The position numbers were made by a program, and so were the translations under genes. A DNA stretch of 64,000 nt, from positions 248,001 through 312,000 of the forward strand of contig CAWFFB010000014.1 in NCBI GenBank assembly GCA_963814975.1, read 5' to 3'. Below the pieces are notes generated by a model. The model saw nothing but the letters and a program-made list of their open reading frames with translations. It ran no database searches and was not told the DNA's origin. The first letter of the stretch is position 1, and the number at the start of each line of letters is the position of its first letter. The stretch is from CAVUXJ01 sp963814975 (GTDB lineage: Bacteria; Acidobacteriota; Vicinamibacteria; Vicinamibacterales; CAVVIG01). Positions 8,676 through 24,194 of this stretch are shown here, in pieces.

Positions 8676-8684
8676 ACCGGATTC

Positions 8685-8760
<76 letters not shown>

Positions 8761-8817
8761 GCAACCCGACTGAGGCGAGCGCGATAGGGTCTTAGACAAA
8801 CGACGAGGATCGCAGAC

Positions 8818-10017
8818 ATGGCTAAAGAGAAATTCGACCGCACCAAACCGCACGTGAACGTGGGCACCATCGGGCACATCGATCACGGCAAGACCACGCT
8901 GACCGCGGCGCTCACGAAGGTGGCCGCCGACAAGGGCTGGGCAAAGTTCATCTCCTACGACGAGGTCGCCAAGGCGTCCGAGTCGCAGGGCCGGCGCGAC
9001 GAGTCGAAGGTGATGACCATCGCGACGAGCCACGTCGAGTATTCGACTGCCAAACGGCACTACGCGCACGTCGACTGCCCGGGCCATGCCGACTACATCA
9101 AGAACATGATCACCGGCGCCGCGCAGATGGACGGCGCCATTCTCGTGGTCAGCGCCGTCGACGGTCCGATGCCGCAGACGCGCGAGCATGTGCTGCTCGC
9201 CTACCAGGTCAACGTGCCGTATCTCGTCGTGGCCCTCAACAAGGTGGACGCGATCGACGACCCCGAGTTGCTCGATCTGGTGGAGCTCGAAGTGCGCGAG
9301 CTCCTCACGGCCTACAAGTTTCCCGGCAACGACATCCCGGTGATCCGGCTTTCGGCGCTCAAGGCGCTCCAGGGCGACGCCGAAGGGATCGCCGGCGTCA
9401 CCAAGCTGATGGAAGCGCTCGACAGCTACATTCCGCTTCCGCAGCGCGAGGTCGACAAGCCGTTCCTGATGCCGATCGAAGATGTCTTCTCGATCTCGGG
9501 CCGCGGCACGGTCGTGACCGGCCGAGTCGAGCGCGGCAAGGTGAAGGTCGGCGAGGAAATCGAGATCGTCGGGTTCAAGCCGACCGAGAAGAAGGTCGTC
9601 ACCGGCGTCGAGATGTTCCGCAAGCTGCTGGACGCGGGCGAGGCCGGCGACAACATCGGCGTGCTGCTGCGCGGCGTGGAAAAGGACGACGTCGAGCGCG
9701 GCCAGGTGCTGGCCAAGCCGGGCTCGATCAAGCCGCACACCAAGTTCAAGGGCGAGGTCTACATCCTGTCGAAGGAGGAAGGCGGGCGGCACACGCCGTT
9801 CTTCAACGGATATCGTCCGCAGTTCTATCTCCGGACCACCGACGTGACCGGCACGCTGAACCTGCCGGAAGGCGTCGAGATGGTGATGCCGGGCGACAAC
9901 ACGTCGATCAGCGGCGAGCTGATGGCGCCGGTCGCGCTCGAAAAGGGTGCGCGCTTCGCCATCCGCGAAGGCGGCCGGACGGTCGGCGCCGGCACGATCA
10001 CCGAGATCGTCGAGTAG
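8818..10017 (+). CDS. tuf: Translation elongation factor EF-Tu
   Basis: EF-Tu is the GTPase that delivers aminoacyl-tRNA to the ribosome. Its 399 residues cover the full three-domain protein. The P-loop is GHIDHGKT (residues 19-26), the switch II motif is DCPGH (86-90) and the guanine-specificity motif is NKVD. Switch I is unusual: where most EF-Tu proteins read RGITI, residues 64-68 read KVMTI, within QGRRDESKVMTIATSHVEYS. The Mg-coordinating threonine (T67) is kept. I recall similar switch I sequences in other Acidobacteriota but cannot check. The gene follows four tRNAs and is probably co-transcribed with them. Confidence 0.97.
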   Translation: MAKEKFDRTKPHVNVGTIGHIDHGKTTLTAALTKVAADKGWAKFISYDEVAKASESQGRRDESKVMTIATSHVEYSTAKRHYAHVDCPGHADYIKNMITGAAQMDGAILVVSAVDGPMPQTREHVLLAYQVNVPYLVVALNKVDAIDDPELLDLVELEVRELLTAYKFPGNDIPVIRLSALKALQGDAEGIAGVTKLMEALDSYIPLPQREVDKPFLMPIEDVFSISGRGTVVTGRVERGKVKVGEEIEIVGFKPTEKKVVTGVEMFRKLLDAGEAGDNIGVLLRGVEKDDVERGQVLAKPGSIKPHTKFKGEVYILSKEEGGRHTPFFNGYRPQFYLRTTDVTGTLNLPEGVEMVMPGDNTSISGELMAPVALEKGARFAIREGGRTVGAGTITEIVE

Positions 10018-10104
10018 GCTGGCGGACTGGCGGGTTGGCGCCTGGGCGATTGACATCGCCGCGGCGTTCAACTCGCTGAGTCACCACGTTCGAGAGATGC
10101 AGCC

Positions 10105-10256
10105 ATGAGAGACATCATCGCGCTCGCGTGCACCGAATGTAAGCGGCGCAACTACAGCACGACGAAGAACAAGAAGACGACGACCGAGCGGCTCGAGTTC
10201 AGCAAGTATTGCCGCTTCTGTCGCAAGCATACGCCGCACAAGGAAGAGCGAAGTGA
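10105..10256 (+). CDS. rpmG: 50S ribosomal protein L33, with an apparent 1-base deletion at its 3' end
   Basis: L33 is a small zinc-ribbon protein of the large subunit. The sequence begins MRDIIALACTECKRRNYSTT and has the CxxC pairs CTEC and CRFC. As given, the frame does not stop after HKEER but runs through the following tRNA-Trp. Adding one A at 10251-10252 gives ERK followed by TGA at 10254-10256 and a 50-residue protein, the normal size. The extended frame is therefore almost certainly an artefact. The gene lies between tuf and tRNA-Trp, its usual place ahead of secE. Confidence 0.88.
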
Positions 10257-10290
10257 GGTCAGCTGGTCGCCAACATCTGCCAGCATTAGT

Positions 10291-10366
10291 AGGCCAGTAG
10301 CTCAATTGGCAGAGCACCGGTCTCCAAAACCGGGGGTTGGGGGTTCGATTCCCTCCTGGCCTGCCA
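10291..10366 (+). tRNA. tRNA-Trp (anticodon CCA), CCA encoded
   Basis: The acceptor AGGCCAG pairs with CTGGCCT. The anticodon loop CTCCAAA carries CCA. The T-arm contains GGTTCGATTCC. It lies between rpmG and secE, a widely conserved arrangement. Confidence 0.95.
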
Positions 10367-10382
10367 ATGCCGTCGGGCTGTC

Positions 10383-10470
10383 AGAAGTCAGAGTCGGCAC
10401 GGGTTGCGGAACGAGCGACGCTCGAAGTCAGCATCTGGCACTCGGCACGTAAACGTAGCACGTAGCACTG
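10383..10470. repeat. Degenerate short-repeat element (GGCAC/GTAGCAC unit), weak
   Basis: The tRNA-Trp to secE gap contains GAAGTCAGAGTCGGCACGG and a second copy set (GAAGTCAGCATCTGGCACTC, GGCACG, GTAGCACGTAGCAC). Direct repetition is clear, but an inverted arm is not well defined. It resembles the other gap elements in composition. Confidence 0.35.
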
Positions 10471-10474
10471 AGTT

Positions 10475-10738
10475 ATGGCGGCCAACACTTCGACGCCGAC
10501 GACGACGCTTGGCACGGTCCGGGAAGCGGCTGGTGGCCGTATCGAGCGCGCCCGGCTCTTCCTCAGCGAGGTTCGCAACGAGCTCAAGCGGGTCACCTGG
10601 CCGACGCGCGCGGAGGTGTACGCCACGACCGTCGTCGTGATCCTGACCTCGCTGTTTTTCGGCATCTACCTCTGGGTGCTCGATCTGGGTGTGAACGCCG
10701 TCGTGCAGTGGATCTTCCGGCGGTTTGGGGGGGCATGA
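10475..10738 (+). CDS. secE: Preprotein translocase subunit SecE
   Basis: SecE is a small membrane subunit that clamps SecY in the protein translocon. The 87-residue protein has a charged N-terminal part with SEVRNELKRVTWPTRAEV, the conserved amphipathic segment of SecE. A single membrane helix follows (residues about 49-70). Its stop TGA overlaps the nusG start as ATGA, which implies translational coupling. Confidence 0.95.
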   Translation: MAANTSTPTTTLGTVREAAGGRIERARLFLSEVRNELKRVTWPTRAEVYATTVVVILTSLFFGIYLWVLDLGVNAVVQWIFRRFGGA

Positions 10739-11277
10739 CCGAGGTCGCGACAAAGAACTGGTACATCGTCCATACCTACTCGGGATTCGAGAAGAAAGTC
10801 GCCGAGTCGCTGCAGCAGCGCGTCGCCGCGTACGGCTTGCAGAGCGAGATCGGCGAGATTCTCATTCCGACCGAGGACGTGGTCGAGATGCGCGGCGGGC
10901 GAAAAGTGGTCACCGCGAAGCGGTTCTTCCCGGGCTACATCCTTGTCGAGATGAACATGTCCGACAACGCGTGGCACGTGGTGAAGAACACGCCGAAGGT
11001 CACCGGCTTCGTCGGCGCGGGCGCCAAGCCCACGCCGCTCAGCAAGGACGAAGTCGAGCAGATCCTGACGCAGGTGAAGACCGCGGCCGAGAAGCCGAAG
11101 CCGAAGTACATGTTCGAGAAGGGCGAGCAGGTGCGGATCAACGAAGGCCCGTTCACCAGCTTCAACGGCGTGGTCGACGAGGTGAACCTCGACAAGAACA
11201 CGTTGAAGGTGATGGTGACGATCTTCGGCCGCGCGACGCCGGTCGAGCTCGATTTCTTGCAGGTGGAAAAGATCTGA
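10735..11277 (+). CDS. nusG: Transcription termination/antitermination factor NusG
   Basis: NusG binds RNA polymerase and links it to Rho or ribosomes. The NGN domain begins KNWYIVHTYSGFEKKVAESL and includes FFPGYILVEM. The KOW domain includes FEKGEQVRINEGPF and FNGVVDEVN. The corrected start at ATG 10735 overlaps the secE stop by four bases and gives 180 residues, the usual size; a start further upstream would fall inside secE. Confidence 0.96.
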   Translation: MTEVATKNWYIVHTYSGFEKKVAESLQQRVAAYGLQSEIGEILIPTEDVVEMRGGRKVVTAKRFFPGYILVEMNMSDNAWHVVKNTPKVTGFVGAGAKPTPLSKDEVEQILTQVKTAAEKPKPKYMFEKGEQVRINEGPFTSFNGVVDEVNLDKNTLKVMVTIFGRATPVELDFLQVEKI

Positions 11278-11349
11278 AGCTCTCAGCCTCCCGGCTGGCA
11301 GCTCCGAAGGAGCGTGCGGCTGGGCGCTGGTGGCCGCTGGCTGATCGCT
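11278..11349. repeat. Hairpin of short tandem repeats (GCTGA unit) before rplK
   Basis: AGCTCTCAGCC at 11278-11288 matches the reverse complement of GGCTGATCGCT at 11339-11349 at 9 of 11 positions. Intervening sequence carries further GGCTGG and CGCTGG copies. The right arm ends exactly at the rplK start codon. The same unit recurs before rplL and before rpoC. Confidence 0.55.
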
Positions 11350-11775
11350 ATGGCAAAAAAAATACAAGCAATGGTGAAGCTCCAGATCGCCGCCGGCAAA
11401 GCGACGCCGGCGCCGCCCGTGGGGACCGCGCTCGGTCCGCAGGGCGTCAACATCATGGACTTCTGCAAGAACTTCAACGCCAGGACGGCCAAGGACGAGG
11501 GGCTGATCATTCCGGTCGTGGTCACGGTCTACGCGGACCGGTCGTACACCTTCATCACCAAGACGCCGCCGGCGCCGGTGCTGCTGAAGCGCGCGGCGAA
11601 CATCGCCAAGGGATCGGCGGAACCGAACAAGAACAAGGTCGGCACGGTCACGGCCAAGCAGGTCGAGGAGATCGCGAAGCTCAAGATGCCCGACCTGAAT
11701 TGCGATTCGCTCGAGGCGGCGGTCAAGACCGTCGCCGGCACGGCACGGTCGATGGGACTGGATGTGATCGGCTAA
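11350..11775 (+). CDS. rplK: 50S ribosomal protein L11
   Basis: L11 forms the GTPase-associated centre with 23S rRNA and L10-L12. The ATG at 11350 starts MAKKIQAMVKLQIAAGKATPAPPVG; the frame is open further upstream, but this start gives the standard 141 residues. The proline-rich PAPPVGTALGPQGVNIMDFC is characteristic. The C-terminal RNA-binding domain includes MPDLNCDSLEAAVKTVAGTARSMG. Confidence 0.96.
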   Translation: MAKKIQAMVKLQIAAGKATPAPPVGTALGPQGVNIMDFCKNFNARTAKDEGLIIPVVVTVYADRSYTFITKTPPAPVLLKRAANIAKGSAEPNKNKVGTVTAKQVEEIAKLKMPDLNCDSLEAAVKTVAGTARSMGLDVIG

Positions 11776-11784
11776 CAACAACCT

Positions 11785-11834
11785 CAAGTCTCAAGGCTCA
11801 AGTCTCACTGGGACTTGACACTTGAGGATTGAGA
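11785..11834. repeat. Hairpin of short tandem repeats (TCAAGTC unit)
   Basis: CTCAAGGCTCAAGT at 11790-11803 matches the reverse complement of ACTTGACACTTGAG (11813-11826) at 12 of 14 positions. The unit CTCAAGTC occurs at least three times on the left and CACTTGAG copies occur on the right. The element lies in the rplK-rplA gap. Confidence 0.7.
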
Positions 11835-11886
11835 TCTGGAGTGGGAGGGTCGCTGGAGCGACCCGTTTGCACCACCGAGGTCATGC

Positions 11887-12597
11887 ATGCGCAAACACGG
11901 CAAGAAGTACACGGCCGCGCGAGCCCAGGTGGCTCCCGATCGCAGCTACACGATCGAAGAAGCGATTCCGCTCGTGCAGAACGTCAAGTTCGCGAAGTTC
12001 GACGAGACCGTCGAGCTGACGCTGCGGCTGGGCGTCGATCCCAAGCACGCCGACCAGATGGTGCGCGGCACGGTCGTGCTGCCGCACGGGCTGGGCAAGA
12101 CCAAGCGCGTGCTCGCGATTGCCGGCGGCGAGAAGCAGAAGGAAGCGCAGGAGGCGGGCGCCGACATCGTCGGGGGCGAGGAGCTGGTCGAGAAGATCAA
12201 CGCCGGCTGGACCGATTTCGATGCGGTCGTCGCCACGCCGGACATGATGCGCGCGGTCGGCAGGCTCGGCAAGGTGCTCGGGCCCCGCGGCCTGATGCCC
12301 AACCCGAAGACCGGCACCGTCACGGTGGATATCGCCAAGGCGGTCAGGGAAATCAAGGCCGGCAAGGTCGAGTTCCGCGTCGACAAGACCGGCATCATCC
12401 ACGCGCCGGTCGGCAAGGCGTCGTTCGCGAGCGACTCGCTCGTCGCCAACGCTCACGCGCTGGTCGACAGCATCGTCAAGGCGAAGCCGGCCGCGGCGAA
12501 GGGCAAGTACCTCAGGACCGTCACGCTGTCGTCGACGATGGGCCCGGGCGTTCGCATCGACACGAGCCACATCATCGAGGGGGCGGTCAAGCACTGA
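11887..12597 (+). CDS. rplA: 50S ribosomal protein L1
   Basis: L1 binds 23S rRNA at the stalk near the E site and in many bacteria also represses its own operon by binding the mRNA. The 236-residue sequence is complete. It includes the N-terminal MRKHGKKYTAARAQV, the signature region LGKVLGPRGLMPNPKTGTVT and the closing TLSSTMGPGVRID. The start at 11887 gives the standard length. Gene order rplK-rplA-rplJ-rplL-rpoB-rpoC is the usual one. Confidence 0.97.
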   Translation: MRKHGKKYTAARAQVAPDRSYTIEEAIPLVQNVKFAKFDETVELTLRLGVDPKHADQMVRGTVVLPHGLGKTKRVLAIAGGEKQKEAQEAGADIVGGEELVEKINAGWTDFDAVVATPDMMRAVGRLGKVLGPRGLMPNPKTGTVTVDIAKAVREIKAGKVEFRVDKTGIIHAPVGKASFASDSLVANAHALVDSIVKAKPAAAKGKYLRTVTLSSTMGPGVRIDTSHIIEGAVKH

Positions 12598-12599
12598 CG

Positions 12600-12690
12600 C
12601 GACGTGCGTCGTGCTGCGTTCGTCGTGCGGCGTCCAGCCGATCGGGAGCGTCGCACGTAGAACGTCGAACGGCGAACGACAAGGAAAAAA
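12600..12690. repeat. Hairpin of short tandem repeats (GAACG/CGTTC unit) in the rplA-rplJ gap
   Basis: The left half contains GCGACGTGCGTCGTGCTGCG and TTCGTCGTGCGGCG. The right half contains GCGTCGCACGTAGAACGTCG and AACGGCGAACGAC, whose reverse complement (GTCGTTCGCCGTTCGACG) is made of the same unit. It overlaps the region where an L10 leader would lie, and the unit is shared with 8582-8675. Confidence 0.5.
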
Positions 12691-12696
12691 GGAACG

Positions 12697-13224
12697 ATGG
12701 CAGTCACAAGAGCGGACAAGGAACTCGAGCTTCAGCAGCTTGAACGGCGTTCAAGGGCTCGGAGAGCGCGATTCTCGTCGATTACAAGGGCCTGAACGTC
12801 CCGCAGGTGACCGAGCTGCGGCGGCAGCTCCGCACGGCCAAGGCGAGCTACAGGGTCGTCAAGAACACGATCGCCAGGCGCGCGCTCAAGGGCACCTCGT
12901 TCGAGGTGCTCGGATCAGTACTTCGAGGGCACGACGGCGGTCGCCTACACGGCCACCGATCCGGTCGCGCTGGCCAAGACGCTGACGACGTTCGTCAAGA
13001 CGGCGCCGAAGCTGACGATCAAGGCGGCGATCGTGCAGGGGCGGGCGATCAAGCCCGCCGAGGTGACCGAGCTCGCGGCGCTGCCGGGCCGGCCCGAGCT
13101 GCTCGCCAAGCTGCTGTTCGTGATGCAGGCGCCGATGGTTCAGATCGTCAGCGTGCTGAACGCCGCGCCGCGGGATCTGATGAGTGTGCTCGTGCAATTG
13201 GAAAAGAAGAAATCCGAGTCGTAA
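12697..13224 (+). CDS. rplJ: 50S ribosomal protein L10, with two apparent 1-base indels
   Basis: L10 anchors L7/L12 dimers on the ribosome. The ATG at 12697 begins MAVTRADKELELQQL. The frame is lost near 12750 (restoring one T gives RRFKGSESAILVDYKGL) and continues through VPQVTELRRQLRTAKASYRVV. It is lost again at 12913 (removing one G gives EVLDQYFEGTTAVAYTATD). The last segment runs to LEKKKSES and the stop at 13222-13224. The two shifts cancel, so start and stop are in the same frame and the corrected product has 175 residues, normal for L10. Both shifts are probably sequencing errors in an essential gene. Confidence 0.85.
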
Positions 13225-13290
13225 AGCTTTCAGCTCTGGGCCTTCAGCGATCGGCTGAAGCGCCTTCCAACGAGCTGATGGCTGAAAGCT
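13225..13290. repeat. Hairpin of short tandem repeats (GCTGA unit) in the rplJ-rplL gap
   Basis: AGCTTTCAGC at 13225-13234 pairs perfectly with GCTGAAAGCT at 13281-13290. Inner copies (GGCCTTCAGCGATCGGC, GGCTGAAGCGCC, GAGCTGATG) repeat the unit. The element begins directly after the rplJ stop. Confidence 0.75.
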
Positions 13291-13312
13291 GATAGCGTAA
13301 GAGGAGCGAACA

Positions 13313-13699
13313 ATGTCCGAAGTGACGCAGCAGCAGGTGGTCGAATACATCAAGGGAATCAGCGTGCTCGAGCTCTCGCAGCTCGTGAAGACGCTCGAAT
13401 CGGAGCTCGGCGTGTCGGCCGCCTCGGCCATGCCGATGGCGATGCCGGCGGGCGGCGCGGCGGCGCCGCGGCTCCGGCCGAGGAGAAGACCGAGTTCACC
13501 GTGACCCTGACCGAAGTCGGCGCGAACAAGATCAACGTGATCAAGGTCGTCCGCGAAGTCACCAGCCTGGGTCTCAAGGAAGCCAAGGATCTCGTCGAGA
13601 GCGCTCCCAAGGCGATCAAGGAAGCCATCCCCAAGGACGAGGCCGAACGCGATCAAGAAGAAGTTCGAGGACGTCGGCGCGAAGGTCGAGATCAAGTAG
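13313..13699 (+). CDS. rplL: 50S ribosomal protein L7/L12, with two apparent 1-base indels
   Basis: L7/L12 is the multimeric stalk protein that recruits translational GTPases. The ATG at 13313 follows AAGAGGAGCG and begins MSEVTQQQVVEYIKGISVLE. The flexible alanine-rich hinge contains a lost base near 13466 (GCG repeat). The C-terminal domain then reads FTVTLTEVGANKINVIKVVR and LGLKEAKDLVESAPK. An extra C near 13648 breaks the last residues; removing it gives EAIKKKFEDVGAKVEIK and the stop at 13697-13699. The shifts cancel and the corrected length is 128 residues, typical for the family. Confidence 0.86.
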
Positions 13700-13834
13700 C
13701 GATCGCCGGGCTCGGCGGTCGGGGTGCAGGTCGCGTCCTGAGGCCTCAGTCCTGCGATCTCCGATCGGTCCGACCGGGCCGACACGTGAGCCGCGTGTCG
13801 GCGAGCGCTCCGTCTTTCTCTCGAGGTCTTAAGC

Positions 13835-18124
<4,290 letters not shown>

Positions 18125-18144
18125 AAGCTGTCAGCCGTCGGCGC

Positions 18145-18188
18145 TCAGCGGTCAGCGTGCTCAGTTCCAGCGGAGCGCTGATCGCTGA
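18145..18188. repeat. Hairpin of short tandem repeats (GCTGA unit) in the rpoB-rpoC gap
   Basis: TCAGCGGTCAGCG at 18145-18157 matches the reverse complement of CGCTGATCGCTGA (18176-18188) at 12 of 13 positions. Adjacent GCTGTCAGCCGTCGGCGC on the left and CGCCGACCGCT on the right extend the arms. It is the third gap element built from GCTGA. Confidence 0.75.
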
Positions 18189-18215
18189 CGCCGACCGCTA
18201 TTGAAGAAGGGACCT

Positions 18216-22424
<4,209 letters not shown>

Positions 22425-22466
22425 GACGATCATTGGAAGTCGAGGCAGAAGTTGGAAGGCCGAAGT

Positions 22467-22499
22467 GGGCGGCGGTCAAATCGGATCGCCGCCCTTTTT
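22467..22499 (+). terminator. Rho-independent terminator after rpoC
   Basis: GGGCGGCG at 22467-22474 pairs perfectly with CGCCGCCC at 22487-22494 around a 12-base loop. Five T residues follow at 22495-22499. This is the best terminator in the window and closes the rpl-rpo operon. Confidence 0.88.
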
Positions 22500-22539
22500 C
22501 TTGTGTGCGGCTGAGGTCAAGGCCACGAACCCGCGAAAG

Positions 22540-22605
22540 CGTTGAAGCACCAAGACACGAAGCTCACGAAGTCCCTTCACGAGCTTTCCCGCTGAGGCTA
22601 TCCGT
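22540..22605. repeat. Short tandem repeats (CACGAAG unit), second site
   Basis: CACCAAGACACGAAGCTCACG and AAG are followed by CCTTCACGAGCTTTC. The unit is the one seen at 7126-7211. The inverted arm is shorter and less regular here. Confidence 0.5.
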
Positions 22606-22684
22606 GGAGGCTTTGGCGAACGTTCCTGATCGTGTGTCGTGGGGTGACCAGCACGATCTGACTCAAACAGCTGAGGAGGTAGCC

Positions 22685-23047
22685 ATGGCTCGATACGTCG
22701 ACGGGTTCCTCTTGCCGGTGCCCAGGAAACAGCTCGACGCCTACCGCCGGATCGCGCGGAAAGCCGGCCGTGTCTGGCGGGAGCACGGAGCCGTCGAGTA
22801 CCGTGAATGCGTGGGCGACGATCTGAAGGTGAAGATGGGCGTGTCGTTCACGCGCCTGGTCAAGGTCAAACCTGGCGAGACCGTCGTGTTCTCGTGGATC
22901 GTCTACAAATCGCGCGCACATCGCGATCGCGTCAACGCCAAGGTGATGAAGGACCCGCGACTGGCGACGATGCTGGACCCGAAGTCGATGCCGTTCGACC
23001 TCAAGCGCATGGCGTACGGCGGCTTCCAGATCTTCGTCGACGCCTAG
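22685..23047 (+). CDS. DUF1428 family protein (YbaA-like)
   Basis: This is a 120-residue soluble protein of a family of unknown function that folds like dimeric alpha-beta barrel proteins. It reads MARYVDGFLLPVPRKQLDAY at the start and ends with KRMAYGGFQIFVDA, both typical of the family. An excellent ribosome binding site, AGGAGGT at 22674-22680, sets the start at 22685. It is the first gene after the rpoC terminator and is apparently a single transcription unit. No catalytic role can be assigned. Confidence 0.85.
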   Translation: MARYVDGFLLPVPRKQLDAYRRIARKAGRVWREHGAVEYRECVGDDLKVKMGVSFTRLVKVKPGETVVFSWIVYKSRAHRDRVNAKVMKDPRLATMLDPKSMPFDLKRMAYGGFQIFVDA

Positions 23048-23137
23048 CGATGGGCTTGCGATCGGGGTCGTCGGATCGTCGGCCGCCTCACAACCGGCCC
23101 TGTTGTCTCTGGCCTGACCGGCGGAGCACTCGACCAG

Positions 23138-23679
23138 GTGGCGCTGACCGCAACCATCTACAACCTCGACATCGATCTCGCCGACGCGGACAGGCAGGTT
23201 TACGAGACGCTTGCGCTGCGGGTCGCCCGCCATCCATCGGAGTCTGAGGCGTATTTGCTCACCCGGGTTCTCGCCTACGCGCTCGAGTTCACCGAAGGCA
23301 TCGCATTCTCCCGCGGGCTGTCCGAGCCGGACGAGCCGGCTATTTCGGTTCGCGATCTGACGGGCGCGCTCCGCACGTGGGTGGAGGTCGGGACACCCGA
23401 TGCCGACCGTCTGCACCGCGCGGCGAAAGCGGCAGACCGCGTCGTCGTGTACACGCACAAGGATCCAGCGCAGTTCGTCCGGCAGCTGGCGGGCGCATCG
23501 GATTCACCGGATCGGGGCGCTGGAGCTCTACTCGATCGATCGAAGCTCTCATCACCGCCCTCGCCGAGCGCCTCGATCGGCGCATGGCGTTCAGCCTGTC
23601 GATCACCGACCGCGATCTCTACATATCGATTGGCTCAGACACGCTCACCGGCGGCGTCACCCGCCACGCCGTCACCTGA
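23138..23679 (+). CDS. YaeQ family protein, with two apparent 1-base insertions
   Basis: YaeQ proteins adopt a PD-(D/E)XK nuclease-like fold, but their cellular function is unsettled. The GTG at 23138 begins VALTATIYNLDIDLADADRQ (first residue as Met), close to E. coli YaeQ. Later comes ARHPSESEAYLLTRVLAYAL and a long ISVRDLTGALRTWVEVGTPD stretch. The frame shifts after RQLAGA near 23493 and again near 23538. Removing one base at each site restores HRIHRIGALELYSI followed by EALITALAERLD and a C-terminus ending in RHAVT at the stop 23677-23679. The corrected length of about 179 residues matches the family. Confidence 0.75.
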
Positions 23680-23774
23680 CGGCACTGCAGGTTCCGCGGA
23701 CGGCCTCCACATTCCGATAGAGCCGATGACGGCACCGTCCCAGCCAACGCGCGGACCAATCGGCCCATCTGAGG

Positions 23775-23933
23775 GTGCTACCATCCCCTGACCTTGCCGG
23801 TAAGAAGATCCTCGAACGTGAGGAGACGATCCGGGCCAACTTCTATTCGCAGGGAGCGGGGTCGAGCGGGACCCGCGCGCATCCGATTGCCCAAGAGATC
23901 GCCGAACAAATCAAGGACGCCAAGCTGAATTAG
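23775..23933 (+). CDS. Small open frame of unknown function, possibly a gene remnant
   Basis: The stretch 23680-24194 has no convincing full gene. Within it a frame from GTG 23775 encodes about 52 residues containing KKILEREETIRANFYSQGAG, then SSGTRAHPIAQEIAEQIKDAK, ending at TAG 23931-23933. Its hydrophilic, protein-like composition suggests the C-terminus of a decayed gene. I do not recognise the family. The rest of the interval shows no clear signal. Confidence 0.25.
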   Translation: MLPSPDLAGKKILEREETIRANFYSQGAGSSGTRAHPIAQEIAEQIKDAKLN

Positions 23934-24194
23934 GCAACGGGTTCTCCACGTGCGCCATGGATGGTCGCGCCGAGCCGCGCTTGCTGTGGCGAATGACGGG
24001 TACGGGCGGCGTCACGACCGTTCATTCAACCATCCGGTCAGCTGCACGGCGACGGTCTTCGCATCTGGGGGTGGTAGGATCGAGCGGCCTTGCGATCACC
24101 GGTCTGCTCACCTGCCCGGGGCATGAACGCGCGCAAGCGCCCAGAAGGATCCGGCACCTGCAGCTGTTGAAAACCGGCAATATGTGAGGTCCTC

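Noticed and set aside
10105..10452. L33 fused to a 65-residue tail running through tRNA-Trp
   Set aside because: The tail is translated tRNA sequence; restoring one A gives the normal 50-residue L33.
12600..12690. Classical L10 leader (r-protein autoregulatory RNA)
   Set aside because: The gap can fold, but the sequence is explained by the repeat unit and no kink-turn motif was recognised.
23957..24187. A 76-residue frame before the M20 amidohydrolase
   Set aside because: Composition is Arg/Ser/Gly-rich without domain signs and no ribosome binding site is present.
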